Source of the DNA: Nostoc sp. 'Peltigera membranacea cyanobiont' N6
GTDB lineage: Bacteria; Cyanobacteriota; Cyanobacteriia; Cyanobacteriales; Nostocaceae
Assembly: GCF_002949735.1 (NCBI RefSeq)
Contig: NZ_CP026681.1
Span: 4,292,501-4,356,500, forward strand
Length of the DNA: 64,000 bases
Direction: 5' to 3'
Position 1 is the stretch's first letter. Every line of letters begins with the position of its first letter. Shown one piece after another: positions 51,280 through 60,209 of this stretch. Under the pieces are notes generated by a model. It saw only the letters and a program-made list of their open reading frames with translations. It had not been told where the DNA came from and searched no databases. The position numbers and the translations under genes were made by a program.

Positions 51280-52311
51280 ATGACAAGGATGGCTGTTCAA
51301 ACACCGGAGTCGATTCCCTGGTGGGCAGGGAACGCCCGGTTAACCAACCTCTCAGGGCGACTTTTGGGCGCTCACGTTGCTCATGCAGGGTTAATTGTTC
51401 TCTGGGCTGGTGCAACGACTCTTTTTGAACTTGCCCATTTCAACAGAGCGCAACCAATGTACGAACAGGGGTTGATTCTATTGCCTCATTTAGCAACTCT
51501 CGGTTGGGGTGTAGGAAGTGGTGGACAGATAGTAGATACCTATCCTTACTTCGTCATTGGAGTATTGCACCTAATTAGCTCCGCCTTCTTGGGACTTGGC
51601 GGCATATTTCATGCCCTAAGTGGGTATGCCATCTTGGAAGAGAGATTTTCCTTCTTTGGCTATCGCTGGGAAGATGCTAATAAAATGACTACCATTCTGG
51701 GTATTCACCTAGTATTGCTGGGTCTAGGAGCCGGCTTACTGGTTGCCAAAGCTATGTTCTTTGGCGGTTTGTACGATTCTACAGTGGGTGAGGTGCGCGT
51801 AGTTTCTAACCCTACCTGGAATTCCGCTATAATTTTTGGCTACTTATTTGGTGGCGGTGGCAAACATTGGATTGCTGGAGTTAATAACCTGGAAGACTTG
51901 GTTGGTGGTCATATTTGGGTCAGCATTCTCTGCATTGTCGGCGGTATCTGGCACATTACGACTCAACCTTTTGGCTGGGCAAAGCAGCTTTTTATCTGGT
52001 CAGGAGAAGCATACCTTTCTTACAGCTTGGGAGCTTTAGCTCTCATGGGCTTTATTGCTGCCTATTTTGTCTCTGTCAACACACTTGCTTACCCACCGGA
52101 ATTTTATGGGCCAGCCCTGAGTATTGGGTTTGACCGTTTTCCCTACTTCCAGAGTGGAAATTTACTATCCTCTCGCGTTTGGCTGGCGAATGCTCACTTC
52201 TGGCTAGGTTTCTTCTTTCTTCAAGGGCATCTCTGGCACGCTTTACGCGCTGCTGGATTCGACTTTGCGAAGGGTAGAGTCATCCATTCAACTAGTGGGG
52301 AGGCAATCTAA
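51280..52311 (+). CDS. isiA: Iron-stress chlorophyll-binding protein IsiA (CP43')
   Basis: 343 residues, the standard IsiA length, with six membrane helices and the conserved GNARLTNLSGRLLGAHVAHA start. Histidines in GAHVAH, HLATLGWG, GVLHLISS, GIHLVLLG and HFWLGFFFLQGHLWHALR match chlorophyll ligands of the CP43 family. IsiA forms rings around photosystem I under iron shortage, adding antenna or dissipating light. It is first in a cluster with a PsaL fusion, flavodoxin and further antenna genes. TAGGAGGT provides a strong ribosome site. Confidence 0.94.
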   Translation: MTRMAVQTPESIPWWAGNARLTNLSGRLLGAHVAHAGLIVLWAGATTLFELAHFNRAQPMYEQGLILLPHLATLGWGVGSGGQIVDTYPYFVIGVLHLISSAFLGLGGIFHALSGYAILEERFSFFGYRWEDANKMTTILGIHLVLLGLGAGLLVAKAMFFGGLYDSTVGEVRVVSNPTWNSAIIFGYLFGGGGKHWIAGVNNLEDLVGGHIWVSILCIVGGIWHITTQPFGWAKQLFIWSGEAYLSYSLGALALMGFIAAYFVSVNTLAYPPEFYGPALSIGFDRFPYFQSGNLLSSRVWLANAHFWLGFFFLQGHLWHALRAAGFDFAKGRVIHSTSGEAI

Positions 52312-52313
52312 GA

Positions 52314-53747
52314 ATGACAACTGCAACAATAACGACCCAGGAATCGGGTTGGTGGGCTGGCAATGCTCGATTCATTAACCTGTCGGGTAGGCTTTTGGGC
52401 GCTCATGTTGCTCATGCTGGGTTGATTGTGCTTTGGGCAGGAGCAATGACTCTATTTGAAATCACCAAATATAACCCCGCACAACCAATGTATGAGCAGG
52501 GGTTAATCTTACTCCCCCATCTGGCAACATTAGGATTTGGTGTTGGCGATCGCGGCCAAATTGTTGATACCTATCCTTATGTTGTCATTGGTGTTTTACA
52601 TCTGATTAGTTCTGCCGTACTAGGTGCTGGTGGTATTTACCATGCGGTTCTAGGCCCAGCAGTGTTGGATGATAATCCGTCTTTCCCTGGCTTGTTTGGC
52701 TACGACTGGGAAGATGAAGACAAGATGACCACCATCATCGGCATTCATTTGCTGTTGTTGGGATTCGGGGCATGGTTATTGGTAGCAAAGGCGCTGTTTT
52801 GGGGTGGTCTTTACGATCCGGCAGTGGCATCTGTGCGAGTAATTACTGAACCGACTATTAACCCTAGCCGCATCTTTGGCTATCTCTTCGGTGCTTTTGG
52901 CGAACAAGGGATGGCAGCAGTTAATAATCTAGAAGATGTCATCGGTGGACATATTTGGGTAGGAATACTTTGTATTGCCGGAGGATTTTGGCACATTCTT
53001 ACCAAACCTTTTGGTTGGACAAAAAAGGTACTGTTTTGGTCTGGAGAGGCTTACCTATCGTATAGTTTGGGCGCTCTGGCTTACATGGGTTTGTTGGCAG
53101 CATATTTTGTGACGGTAAATGATACCGTTTATCCCACAGTTTTCTATGGCCCGTTGGGATTGAGTACTACTGCATCGGGAGTAATTACGGTTCGTACTTG
53201 GCTAGCAACTAGTCACTTTGCTCTGGCAGTTGTATTTTTAGCTGGTCATATCTGGCACGCTTTGAGAGTTCGTGTCATAGCAGCTGGACTTGATTTTCAG
53301 CAGGGAGTTGTCAATCCTTCGGGGATGCCGGAAATTGGGAATTTTGATACCCCAGTGAATGCTTCGGATATCACGTTGAAGTTGTTAGGAAATCTTCCTA
53401 TTTACCGTCAAGGCTTGTCTGCTTTTTCACGGGGGCTGGAAATTGGTATGGCGCATGGCTACTTCTTGATTGGCCCATTTGTCAAGTTAGGCCCATTGCG
53501 GGATACGGAGTTGGCGAATCAAGCAGGGTTACTGGCCACAATCGGTCTACTGTTGATTTTATCAATTTGTCTGTGGCTGTACGGCAGTGTATCGTTCCAA
53601 GGGCGCAAACCGGCTCTTGGGGAGCTACCGGAAAACTTGAAAACAGCTAAGTCTTGGAGTGAGTTCAATGCTGGGTGGACAGTAGGTAGCTGTGGAGGAG
53701 CTTTATTTGCCTTCCTGCTGTTAACCAATAGCAGTTTGTTTTTCTGA
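52314..53747 (+). CDS. CP43'-type antenna protein fused to a PsaL-like domain
   Basis: 477 residues. The first 330 or so repeat the IsiA fold (GNARFINLSGRLLGAHVAHA). From about 345 the chain matches PsaL, the photosystem I subunit at the trimer centre (LKLLGNLPIYRQGLSAFSRG, LEIGMAHGYFLIGPFVKLGP, LRDTELANQAGLLATIGL). The fusion should plug antenna directly into photosystem I in place of normal PsaL. It starts two bases after the isiA stop, so the genes are co-translated. Such fusions are known in Nostoc relatives. Confidence 0.93.
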   Translation: MTTATITTQESGWWAGNARFINLSGRLLGAHVAHAGLIVLWAGAMTLFEITKYNPAQPMYEQGLILLPHLATLGFGVGDRGQIVDTYPYVVIGVLHLISSAVLGAGGIYHAVLGPAVLDDNPSFPGLFGYDWEDEDKMTTIIGIHLLLLGFGAWLLVAKALFWGGLYDPAVASVRVITEPTINPSRIFGYLFGAFGEQGMAAVNNLEDVIGGHIWVGILCIAGGFWHILTKPFGWTKKVLFWSGEAYLSYSLGALAYMGLLAAYFVTVNDTVYPTVFYGPLGLSTTASGVITVRTWLATSHFALAVVFLAGHIWHALRVRVIAAGLDFQQGVVNPSGMPEIGNFDTPVNASDITLKLLGNLPIYRQGLSAFSRGLEIGMAHGYFLIGPFVKLGPLRDTELANQAGLLATIGLLLILSICLWLYGSVSFQGRKPALGELPENLKTAKSWSEFNAGWTVGSCGGALFAFLLLTNSSLFF

Positions 53748-53857
53748 GTTGCCCGAACTAGGCAAATAGGTATCGTTGCGATCGCATCTGGCGGGTGCTT
53801 TGCACCATCGCGCATCATCTCTAAGGAAAATTGCAAATCTATATATCAGGTGACAAT

Positions 53858-54370
53858 ATGTCGAAAAAAATTGGTCTGTTCTACGGTACTCAAACTGGCA
53901 ACACTGAATCGGATGCTGAAAAAATTCGGGATGAATTTGGTGGTGATGTTGTAACATTACATCCCATTTACGAGGCGGATACTAGCACTTTTGATGAGTA
54001 TGAATTGCTGATTATTGGCTCTCCCACTTGGGATATAGGTCAACTTCAGAGTGATTGGGAAGGCTTTTTCTCCGATCTGGATGAAATAGATTTTAAAGGT
54101 AAGCTGGTTGCCTATTTTGGTGATGGAGATCAATATGGCTATGCCGATAACTTCCAGGATGCAATAGGAATTCTGGAAGAAAAAATTTCCCAGCGCGGTG
54201 GTAAAACTGTTGGCTACTGGCCAAAAGATGGGTATGACTTTAACGAATCTAGAGCTTTGAAAAATGGCAAGTTTGTCGGATTGGCACTCGATCAAGGTAG
54301 TCAATCTGATTTAACAGATGAGCGAATTAAAACTTGGGTTGCTCAGTTGAAGACAGAATTTGGTTTGTAG
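53858..54370 (+). CDS. isiB: Flavodoxin
   Basis: I use the ATG at 53858 (MSKKIGLFYGTQTGNTESDA), giving 170 residues; the frame opens at 53831 but nine extra residues would be unusual. The FMN phosphate loop GTQTGNTE, the aromatic residues of SPTWDIGQLQSDW and FGDGDQYGYADNF are those of long-chain flavodoxins. It replaces ferredoxin as electron carrier from photosystem I when iron is scarce, fitting its place after the isiA genes. Confidence 0.97.
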   Translation: MSKKIGLFYGTQTGNTESDAEKIRDEFGGDVVTLHPIYEADTSTFDEYELLIIGSPTWDIGQLQSDWEGFFSDLDEIDFKGKLVAYFGDGDQYGYADNFQDAIGILEEKISQRGGKTVGYWPKDGYDFNESRALKNGKFVGLALDQGSQSDLTDERIKTWVAQLKTEFGL

Positions 54371-54397
54371 AAAGCCAGGGCGAATGGAAGGGCTTTT

Positions 54398-54430
54398 AGA
54401 TCCCCGACTTCTTTAAGAAGTCGGGGATCT
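54398..54430. repeat. Perfect palindromic repeat AGATCCCCGACTTCTT
   Basis: Sixteen-base arms around a single T, between isiB and the hydrolase gene. It lacks a T-run, so it is probably a dispersed repeat; it could still slow polymerase or protect mRNA ends. Second copy of 50591-50623. Confidence 0.88.
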
Positions 54431-54483
54431 AACCAACGGTTTATAACCGCCGAAATTGATAATTTAGAAGTTATAGGTTATTT

Positions 54484-55242
54484 ATGTCTGATTCATTTGA
54501 TGTTCTGTGGTTAAATGCTAGTCCTGTTTTGAAGCGTTTTGATGAACCATTACTCGATTACTTATGTGGGTATATGAGAATCGCCCAGTGGGAATACCAG
54601 CAAACCAAAGATGAAGCTAGTTCTATAGATCGAGCTGTGGAGTTGCTGTATGAGTTTTTAGAATGCTGCGATCGCCCCGTGCATTTAGCGGGACATGGGA
54701 TGAGTGGTGCGATCGCCTTAACCTTTGCTCGGCGATTTCCTCAAAAAGTGCGATCGCTCACTATAATGGCTGTAGCTGCTCAACCTGCAAACAATTGGCA
54801 AGCTCACTATTACTTTCAACGACAACTTTTTAATATCAGCCGTGAACTAGTTTTAGCAAGCACCGTTCGCAGTCTATTTGGAAATCAACCACCTCATACC
54901 ACTAAGAAGTTAGTGGCTGCCTTAGATAAAGATTTAGAACAATCTCCCTCATCACACTCTTTATTTAAGTTGGTTTATTTACCCAAGGGTGGAGTTTCTA
55001 TGCCAATGATGGTATGTGGTAGCAAGAGCGATCCGGTAGTCAATTCAACTGCATTGCATGACTGGTTTAATTGGCTTAAGCCAGAAGATAAGCTCTGGGA
55101 ATGCCCACAAGGGTATCATTTTTTTCACTACTTCTACCCTCAACAGGTTGGCGAAGAGATTTTGAGTTTTTGGCAATGTCACCATCCACATTTACTGGAA
55201 GCATCTCCACTATCTCTTAGCACTTCTACAAGTTATTCATAA
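54484..55242 (+). CDS. isiC: Alpha/beta hydrolase of the isi cluster (IsiC-like)
   Basis: 252 residues with the hydrolase elbow LAGHGMSGAIALTFARRFPQ (nucleophile serine near 79) and the late acid and histidine (CGSKSDPVV, GYHFFHYF). A similar hydrolase is the third member of isiABC operons in other cyanobacteria; its substrate is not known. It lies about 110 bases after isiB. The tail is Ser/Leu-rich and probably disordered. Symbol given by position and family, not by certain orthology. Confidence 0.82.
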   Translation: MSDSFDVLWLNASPVLKRFDEPLLDYLCGYMRIAQWEYQQTKDEASSIDRAVELLYEFLECCDRPVHLAGHGMSGAIALTFARRFPQKVRSLTIMAVAAQPANNWQAHYYFQRQLFNISRELVLASTVRSLFGNQPPHTTKKLVAALDKDLEQSPSSHSLFKLVYLPKGGVSMPMMVCGSKSDPVVNSTALHDWFNWLKPEDKLWECPQGYHFFHYFYPQQVGEEILSFWQCHHPHLLEASPLSLSTSTSYS

Positions 55243-55710
55243 AAGCAGAAAGCAGAATAACCCACGCTTAAAAACTAATATTTGCTTGCACCTAAGAACA
55301 GTTAGAGCGGTGACAACACTGCTGGGGTAAAGCATTTTTAACTCGGCATTGGGTTTGGAGAAAAGGTTAAAGGTTTTTTCTTTCCCCTTTCCCCTTTAAC
55401 TTACAAGTATTGAGAGCGGTGATAGTTACTATCATCGCTCCGCTTGCGTTGCTTATTTATCCTTCCATTCTTGATTATTACATTTTGTAAAGAGATAACC
55501 TAAATAGGAATTACTTTCAATAGACTAAATTTGTAATCTCAATAATTGGTAGTTAGCTGTCAATAAGCAGAGGATGTGGCAAGAAGTCTGCGGTGAATTG
55601 GAAGAACCTCTCTTCGTTCAGATAAAAGCTTCGGGTTAATAGCCCTAACGCGACATTTCACTGCTGAGACAAGAACCAGTTAATTGAATATTATTAGCAA
55701 TAAATGCTAA
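55243..55710. other. Intergenic region within the antenna cluster
   Basis: An inverted repeat, GAGCGGTGATAG-TTA-CTATCATCGCTC, lies near 55413-55440. GTAATCTCAATAATT near 55533-55547 faintly resembles the Fur-type site before isiA. A separate promoter for the next two antenna genes is likely but not located. Confidence 0.45.
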
Positions 55711-55722
55711 TTGTGCTTAACA

Positions 55723-56757
55723 ATGCAGACATACGGCAATCCCAACCTCAAATTTGATTGGTGGACTGGTAACGCCCGCTTCGCCAATCTCTCTGGCTTA
55801 TTTATCGGCGCTCATGTGGCACAAGCAGCGCTGACAACGCTCTGGGCTGGGGCATTTACATGGTTTGAAATCTCTCGCTACAATCCCGAAATACCTATGG
55901 GCGAACAGGGGCTAATTTTGCTTCCCCACTTAGCCACCTTGGGTTTTGGTGTGGGTGCAGGTGGTCAGGTAGTTGATACTTACCCCTATTTTGTCATCGG
56001 CGCTTTACACTTAATCTCCTCTGCTGTGCTTGGTGCAGGCGCACTTTTCCACACCTTCAAAGCTCCAAGAAACCTAAAAGATGCCACTGGTCGCGCTCGG
56101 AAATTTCACTTTACATGGGACGACCCGAAAAAACTTGGCTTCATCTTAGGACATCACCTAATTTTCTTAGGATTAGGTGCTTTACTCCTCGTAGGAAAAG
56201 CGATGTTTTGGGGAGGACTCTACGACTCGACAATTCACGATGTTCGAGTTGTCACCGACCCCACCCTCAATCCCTTGGTCATTTATGGCTATCAAACCCA
56301 CTTTGCCACTGTTAATAACTTAGAAGATTTAGTCGGCGGTCATATCTATGTAGGCTTGTTACTCATTGGCGGCGGTATTTGGCACATCCTCATAGAGCCT
56401 TTACCTTGGGCGAAAAAGCTTTTAATCTTCTCCGGTGAAGCCATTCTTTCTTATTCTTTAGGCGGTATTGCCTTAGCTGGATTTGTTGCAGCTTACTTCT
56501 GTGCGGTGAATACTTTAGCTTATCCCGTGGAGTTTTATGGCTCTACCTTGGAAGTAAAACTCGGAGTTAGCCCTTATTTTGCCGACAGCATTAAGTTAGC
56601 TAACGGTGGTTACACTTCTAGAGCATGGTTAGCAAATGCCCATTTCTTCTTAGCGTTCTTCTTCTTGCAAGGTCATCTGTGGCACGCCCTGCGAGCAATT
56701 GGGGTTGACTTTAGGCAAATTGAAAAGGCATTAAATGCCATTGGTAGCGAATCGTAA
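55723..56757 (+). CDS. CP43'-type chlorophyll antenna protein (IsiA paralogue)
   Basis: 344 residues from the ATG at 55723; an in-frame TTG lies four codons earlier. Six membrane helices and ligand histidines (GAHVAQA, HLATLGFG, GALHLISS, GHHLIFLG, GHLWHALRAIG) place it with the Pcb/IsiA family. One difference from IsiA is AQA where IsiA has AHA in the first helix, so one chlorophyll may be missing. Probably a photosystem I or II accessory antenna made under iron limitation. Confidence 0.9.
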   Translation: MQTYGNPNLKFDWWTGNARFANLSGLFIGAHVAQAALTTLWAGAFTWFEISRYNPEIPMGEQGLILLPHLATLGFGVGAGGQVVDTYPYFVIGALHLISSAVLGAGALFHTFKAPRNLKDATGRARKFHFTWDDPKKLGFILGHHLIFLGLGALLLVGKAMFWGGLYDSTIHDVRVVTDPTLNPLVIYGYQTHFATVNNLEDLVGGHIYVGLLLIGGGIWHILIEPLPWAKKLLIFSGEAILSYSLGGIALAGFVAAYFCAVNTLAYPVEFYGSTLEVKLGVSPYFADSIKLANGGYTSRAWLANAHFFLAFFFLQGHLWHALRAIGVDFRQIEKALNAIGSES

Positions 56758-56827
56758 AACAATTTTAGATTTTGGATTTTAGATTATGACAATCTGAAAT
56801 CCAAAATGCTCATAAAGGTATTTAACT

Positions 56828-57796
56828 ATGACAATTACAACTGATAGAACCTTAGCAGCAGACACAAATTTATCGTGGTTAGTGGGTAATGCTCGTTTAA
56901 CTGATTTATCTGGTCAATTATTAGGCGCTCACATTGCTCATGCAGGCTTAATTATGTTTTGGGTAGGAGCAATAACAATATCTGAAGTTACACGCTTTGT
57001 TCCTAACTTACCAATGTATGAACAAGGATTGACTTTGTTACCACACTTAGCAACTTTGGGCTGGGGTGTCGGTGCTGGAGGTGAAGTAGTCAATACCTAT
57101 CCCTATTTTGTAATTGGCATTTTGCACTTAGTTGCATCTGCTGTGTTGGGCGCAGGTGGACTTTTTCATGTTTTTCGCGCTCCGGCAATTTTATATAATG
57201 CCGGTGGACAAGTGGCGAAATTTCACTATGAATGGAATGACCCCAAGCAATTGAGTTTAATTTTAGGTCATCACCTGATTATTCTGGGTTTGGGAGCCTT
57301 TTTATTAGTGCTAAAGGCAATGATTTTTGGCGGAATTTATGATACTAATTTGGGAAATGTCCGCCTGATTAGCAATCCTAATTTAAACCCAGCCACAATT
57401 TTTGGCTACTTAATTGGTTTGAAAGATGGTAGCTGGACTCTTTTAGGGATGGCAAGTGTTGACAACTTAGAAGATGTCATTGGCGGACATATTTGGATTG
57501 GTTTAATTTTAATTGCTGGTGGTGTATGGCATATTCTTGTGCAGCCTTTTACCTGGATAAGACGAATTTTACCAATTGAGAATGGTGAAGAAATTCTTTC
57601 TTATAGCTTGCTCGGTTTAGCTTTGATGGCTTGGGTTTCTACCGCATTTGTGGGATATAACACGACAGTTTTCCCAAGAGAATTTTACGGTTCTGAACGT
57701 CTAGGATTTGCAGATATTCAGTTCTTCCTTGGTGTAGTAGCCTTCTTAGGTTATGTTTGGCACTATTGGCGATCGCTCCGTCAAGCTAATAGTTAA
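56828..57796 (+). CDS. CP43'-type chlorophyll antenna protein, short (IsiA paralogue)
   Basis: 322 residues, shorter than IsiA because the last lumenal loop and C-terminus are trimmed. GNARLTDLSGQLLGAHIAHA, LLPHLATLGWG, GILHLVAS, GHHLIILG and FFLGVVAFLGYVWHYW keep the helices and most histidines. It is the most diverged antenna gene here. It follows the previous gene by 70 bases and is followed by a terminator, closing the transcription unit. Confidence 0.9.
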   Translation: MTITTDRTLAADTNLSWLVGNARLTDLSGQLLGAHIAHAGLIMFWVGAITISEVTRFVPNLPMYEQGLTLLPHLATLGWGVGAGGEVVNTYPYFVIGILHLVASAVLGAGGLFHVFRAPAILYNAGGQVAKFHYEWNDPKQLSLILGHHLIILGLGAFLLVLKAMIFGGIYDTNLGNVRLISNPNLNPATIFGYLIGLKDGSWTLLGMASVDNLEDVIGGHIWIGLILIAGGVWHILVQPFTWIRRILPIENGEEILSYSLLGLALMAWVSTAFVGYNTTVFPREFYGSERLGFADIQFFLGVVAFLGYVWHYWRSLRQANS

Positions 57797-57831
57797 TTAA
57801 GTTTCACTCAACACTAGCTAAATAAACTCTT

Positions 57832-57872
57832 ATGCCTGCGGTTAACAGCAGTGGACTGCGGGCATTTTTTTG
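57832..57872 (+). terminator. Intrinsic terminator after the antenna genes
   Basis: ATGCCTGCGG pairs with CTGCGGGCAT (ten pairs, two G-U) with a 14-base loop, then TTTTTTT. Confidence 0.78.
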
Positions 57873-57893
57873 GAATTTTTATGAGGATAACTA

Positions 57894-58169
57894 ATGCTAA
57901 GTATGATTTTGTGCGCTTTTTGTACTTGGACAGTAATGATTCTATTTATTTCGAGTTTCTGGTTAACTTTGAAAAAAGGGATAATTCATTTAAAAACGCT
58001 GCATGAAATTCCTTGTTCTGGTTGCGAATATTTTACCAACGACTACCGTCTAAAGTGTACTGTACACCCAAAAAAAGCTTGTTCTGAGGAAGCGATCGCT
58101 TGTATTGATTTTGAGCCTAAAACCTCTGCTTGTAATGCTTGCCAGAAGGGACGACGAAAGCTTTGTTAA
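57894..58169 (+). CDS. Small cysteine-rich membrane protein
   Basis: 91 residues. One membrane helix at about 5-25 is followed by a soluble part with seven cysteines in pairs (CSGCEYF, C in KCTV, ACSEEAIAC, ACNACQ, and the last residue). The spacing suggests a small metal or iron-sulfur site. It lies 22 bases after the terminator of the antenna unit, and a start ATG with GAGGATAA upstream is plausible. I recognise no named family; association with iron stress is by location. Confidence 0.7.
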   Translation: MLSMILCAFCTWTVMILFISSFWLTLKKGIIHLKTLHEIPCSGCEYFTNDYRLKCTVHPKKACSEEAIACIDFEPKTSACNACQKGRRKLC

Positions 58170-58171
58170 TT

Positions 58172-58445
58172 TTATTTGATTAATGACTTTCTGAGTCAAA
58201 AATGGTTGTCCTCCAGTCCAGCCTAAAATCTCTTTGAGTACGGCTTCTGGGTTGCTAGCTTGTCCAGAGAATCCCTTAATTAAAGGTAAAGCTTCTGCAA
58301 ATTCAAATCCGGTTAACTCAATTCCTTTTCCAATATTAAAAGGAGTGCGGTTTTTATTTTGAATTAAATCAGAAGGGGTAGCTACTCCCAAAAGCACAAA
58401 AGTAATGCGTTGATATTGAGGATTATCAACTCTTAGATTAAATTA
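58172..58445 (-). pseudogene. Fragment of an AAA-like ATPase gene
   Basis: The minus frame reads NLRVDNPQYQRITFVLLGVA, TPSDLIQNKNRTPFNIGKGI, ELTGFEFAEALPLIKGFSGQ and LKEILGWTGGQPFLTQK. These are internal pieces of the large cyanobacterial AAA-like (AAA_35) proteins. A stop lies just upstream and no Walker motifs are present, so only a middle slice of the gene is left. Confidence 0.8.
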
Positions 58446-58458
58446 TACCTAAAAGTCA

Positions 58459-58500
58459 AAAGTCGTGTTGAGGTACTCCAAAGTCGTGTTGAGGTACTCC
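58459..58500. repeat. 21-bp tandem duplication
   Basis: AAAGTCGTGTTGAGGTACTCC occurs twice without a gap, upstream of cydA. The cydA promoter region begins here; no clear motif is seen. Confidence 0.85.
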
Positions 58501-58673
58501 AAACTTTGTCGCACCGCAATCGAGTACCACAAAATGCTCCTGTAGGCAAACTGAGTTACAACGGAGAAAATTTTCGTACTCCTCTTGTGTTCCCAGTGGT
58601 ATCTTTAATGCATTCGGCTATAACCCAAAGATGCTGTGCAAGTAAAGATTTAAACGAATTCAGAGGTTAGTTC

Positions 58674-60116
58674 ATGGATTTTCTCTCGGATACCGTTGTT
58701 CTATCGCGGATGCAGTTTGCACTGACGGCGATTTTTCACATGCTCTGGCCTGTTCTCACCACTGGAATGGGGATTTATCTGGTCATCGTCGAAGGAATGT
58801 GGCTCAAAACACGCAATCCCGATTATTACCACCATGCTCGTTTCTGGGCAAAGTTATATGTGTTGAACTTTGGTATTGGTGTAGCATCCGGTTTGCCGAT
58901 GGAGTTTCAATTTGGCACGAACTGGGCACCGTTTTCCGAAGCGGTAGGCGACTTTTTTGGCAGTATTTTAGGTTTTGAGGCTTCGATGGCATTCATGCTC
59001 GAAGCCGGATTTTTAGGCATTATGCTGTTTGGCTGGGAACGAGTCAACCCAGTGATTCACTATTTTGCCACGATTATGGTTGCCTTTGGCGCAAACCTAT
59101 CTACCTTCTGGATTTTAGCGGCAAATTCTTGGTTACAGACCCCAGCCGGCGGGAAAATGGTCAACGGAAAGTTTGTTGTCGATGATTACTTTCAGGCAAT
59201 TTTAAATCCCTTCATGCTCAACAGCGTGTCACACATGTTTTTGGCGACGCTGGAAACTTCGCTGTTTGTGATTGGGGGAATTAGCGCCTGGTATATTCTC
59301 AACAAGCGTCATGAAGCTTTTTTTGCGCGATCGCTTAAAATTGTCTTAGCAACTGCGATCGCAGTTACCCCATTACAAATCTATGTCGGACACCTCAGCG
59401 CCGAGCAAGTAGCAGATTATCAGCCCACCAAACTCGCCGCAATGGAGGCCAAGTGGGAAACCAGTCCAGCCGGACAGCCAGCGCCTTGGAGTGTGGTGGC
59501 ATTACCTAACAATCAGACTGAGCAAAATGACTGGGAAATCTCAATTCCCAACGGCTTAGGCTACATTTTAGAATTTAAAAAGAACCTATCTAAACCCGTT
59601 CTCGGATTGAAACATTGGAAGCCTGAAGATCGCCCCCGGATGGTGGGTTTGATTTATTATTCCTTCCGTATTATGAGCGGCATTGGCTTCTTCTTAGCTG
59701 CATTGATGGGACTCAGTGTGATTCAGTGGTTGCGGGGCAAACTCTCAGCAGAAGCGATCGCCGAGCAGAAATGGCTACTGCGAATCTGGATTTTGGCGGC
59801 TCCACTAGGCTACATTGCTGTCGAATCAGGCTGGATTGTGCGTTGTGTTGGGCGGCAACCTTGGGTACTTTATGGGCAAATTCGCACCGCAGACGGAGTT
59901 TCCCACCTACCTCCTAGTGAGGTGTTAACATCCCTGGTGATTTTTGCTGGAATTTATACAGCCCTGTTTATTTGTGCCTTATTCTTTGGTAGTCGAATCA
60001 TTCGTCAAGGCCCCAATCTAGAGCTTCCGGTTCCAGGGGTTGACATCGAACTTGGTGTAGAAACTACTCCGGCTGAATTTGTTCCAGATCAACGTCCTAT
60101 CGAAGCAGAGCAATGA
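58674..60116 (+). CDS. cydA: Cytochrome bd quinol oxidase subunit I
   Basis: 480 residues, nine or so membrane helices. Haem-ligand histidines and methionine sit in LTAIFHMLWP, HARFWAKLY and the LGYIAVESGWIVRCVGRQPW region; GRQPWVLYGQIRT is the family signature. The lumen-side loop carrying the quinone site is short, as in cyanide-insensitive (CIO) type oxidases. With CydB it oxidises quinol and reduces oxygen to water in the cytoplasmic or thylakoid membrane. cydB follows after 93 bases. Confidence 0.96.
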   Translation: MDFLSDTVVLSRMQFALTAIFHMLWPVLTTGMGIYLVIVEGMWLKTRNPDYYHHARFWAKLYVLNFGIGVASGLPMEFQFGTNWAPFSEAVGDFFGSILGFEASMAFMLEAGFLGIMLFGWERVNPVIHYFATIMVAFGANLSTFWILAANSWLQTPAGGKMVNGKFVVDDYFQAILNPFMLNSVSHMFLATLETSLFVIGGISAWYILNKRHEAFFARSLKIVLATAIAVTPLQIYVGHLSAEQVADYQPTKLAAMEAKWETSPAGQPAPWSVVALPNNQTEQNDWEISIPNGLGYILEFKKNLSKPVLGLKHWKPEDRPRMVGLIYYSFRIMSGIGFFLAALMGLSVIQWLRGKLSAEAIAEQKWLLRIWILAAPLGYIAVESGWIVRCVGRQPWVLYGQIRTADGVSHLPPSEVLTSLVIFAGIYTALFICALFFGSRIIRQGPNLELPVPGVDIELGVETTPAEFVPDQRPIEAEQ

Positions 60117-60120
60117 AACC

Positions 60121-60163
60121 AATTCGCAATTCGCAATTCGCAATTCGCAATTCGCAATTTGCA
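60121..60163. repeat. Heptanucleotide tandem repeat (AATTCGC)
   Basis: Six units of AATTCGC lie between cydA and cydB within the presumed operon. Confidence 0.92.
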
Positions 60164-60209
60164 ATGAGGAGTGCTGAGTACTGAGTGAGGTAAATCAATA
60201 AGTAATTGT

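Noticed and set aside
50591..54430. AGATCCCCGACTTC palindromes as insertion-sequence ends
   Set aside because: The two copies (50591 and 54398) flank isiA and its neighbours, but each is a self-contained palindrome with no transposase and no target duplication that I can see; dispersed repeats are the simpler reading.
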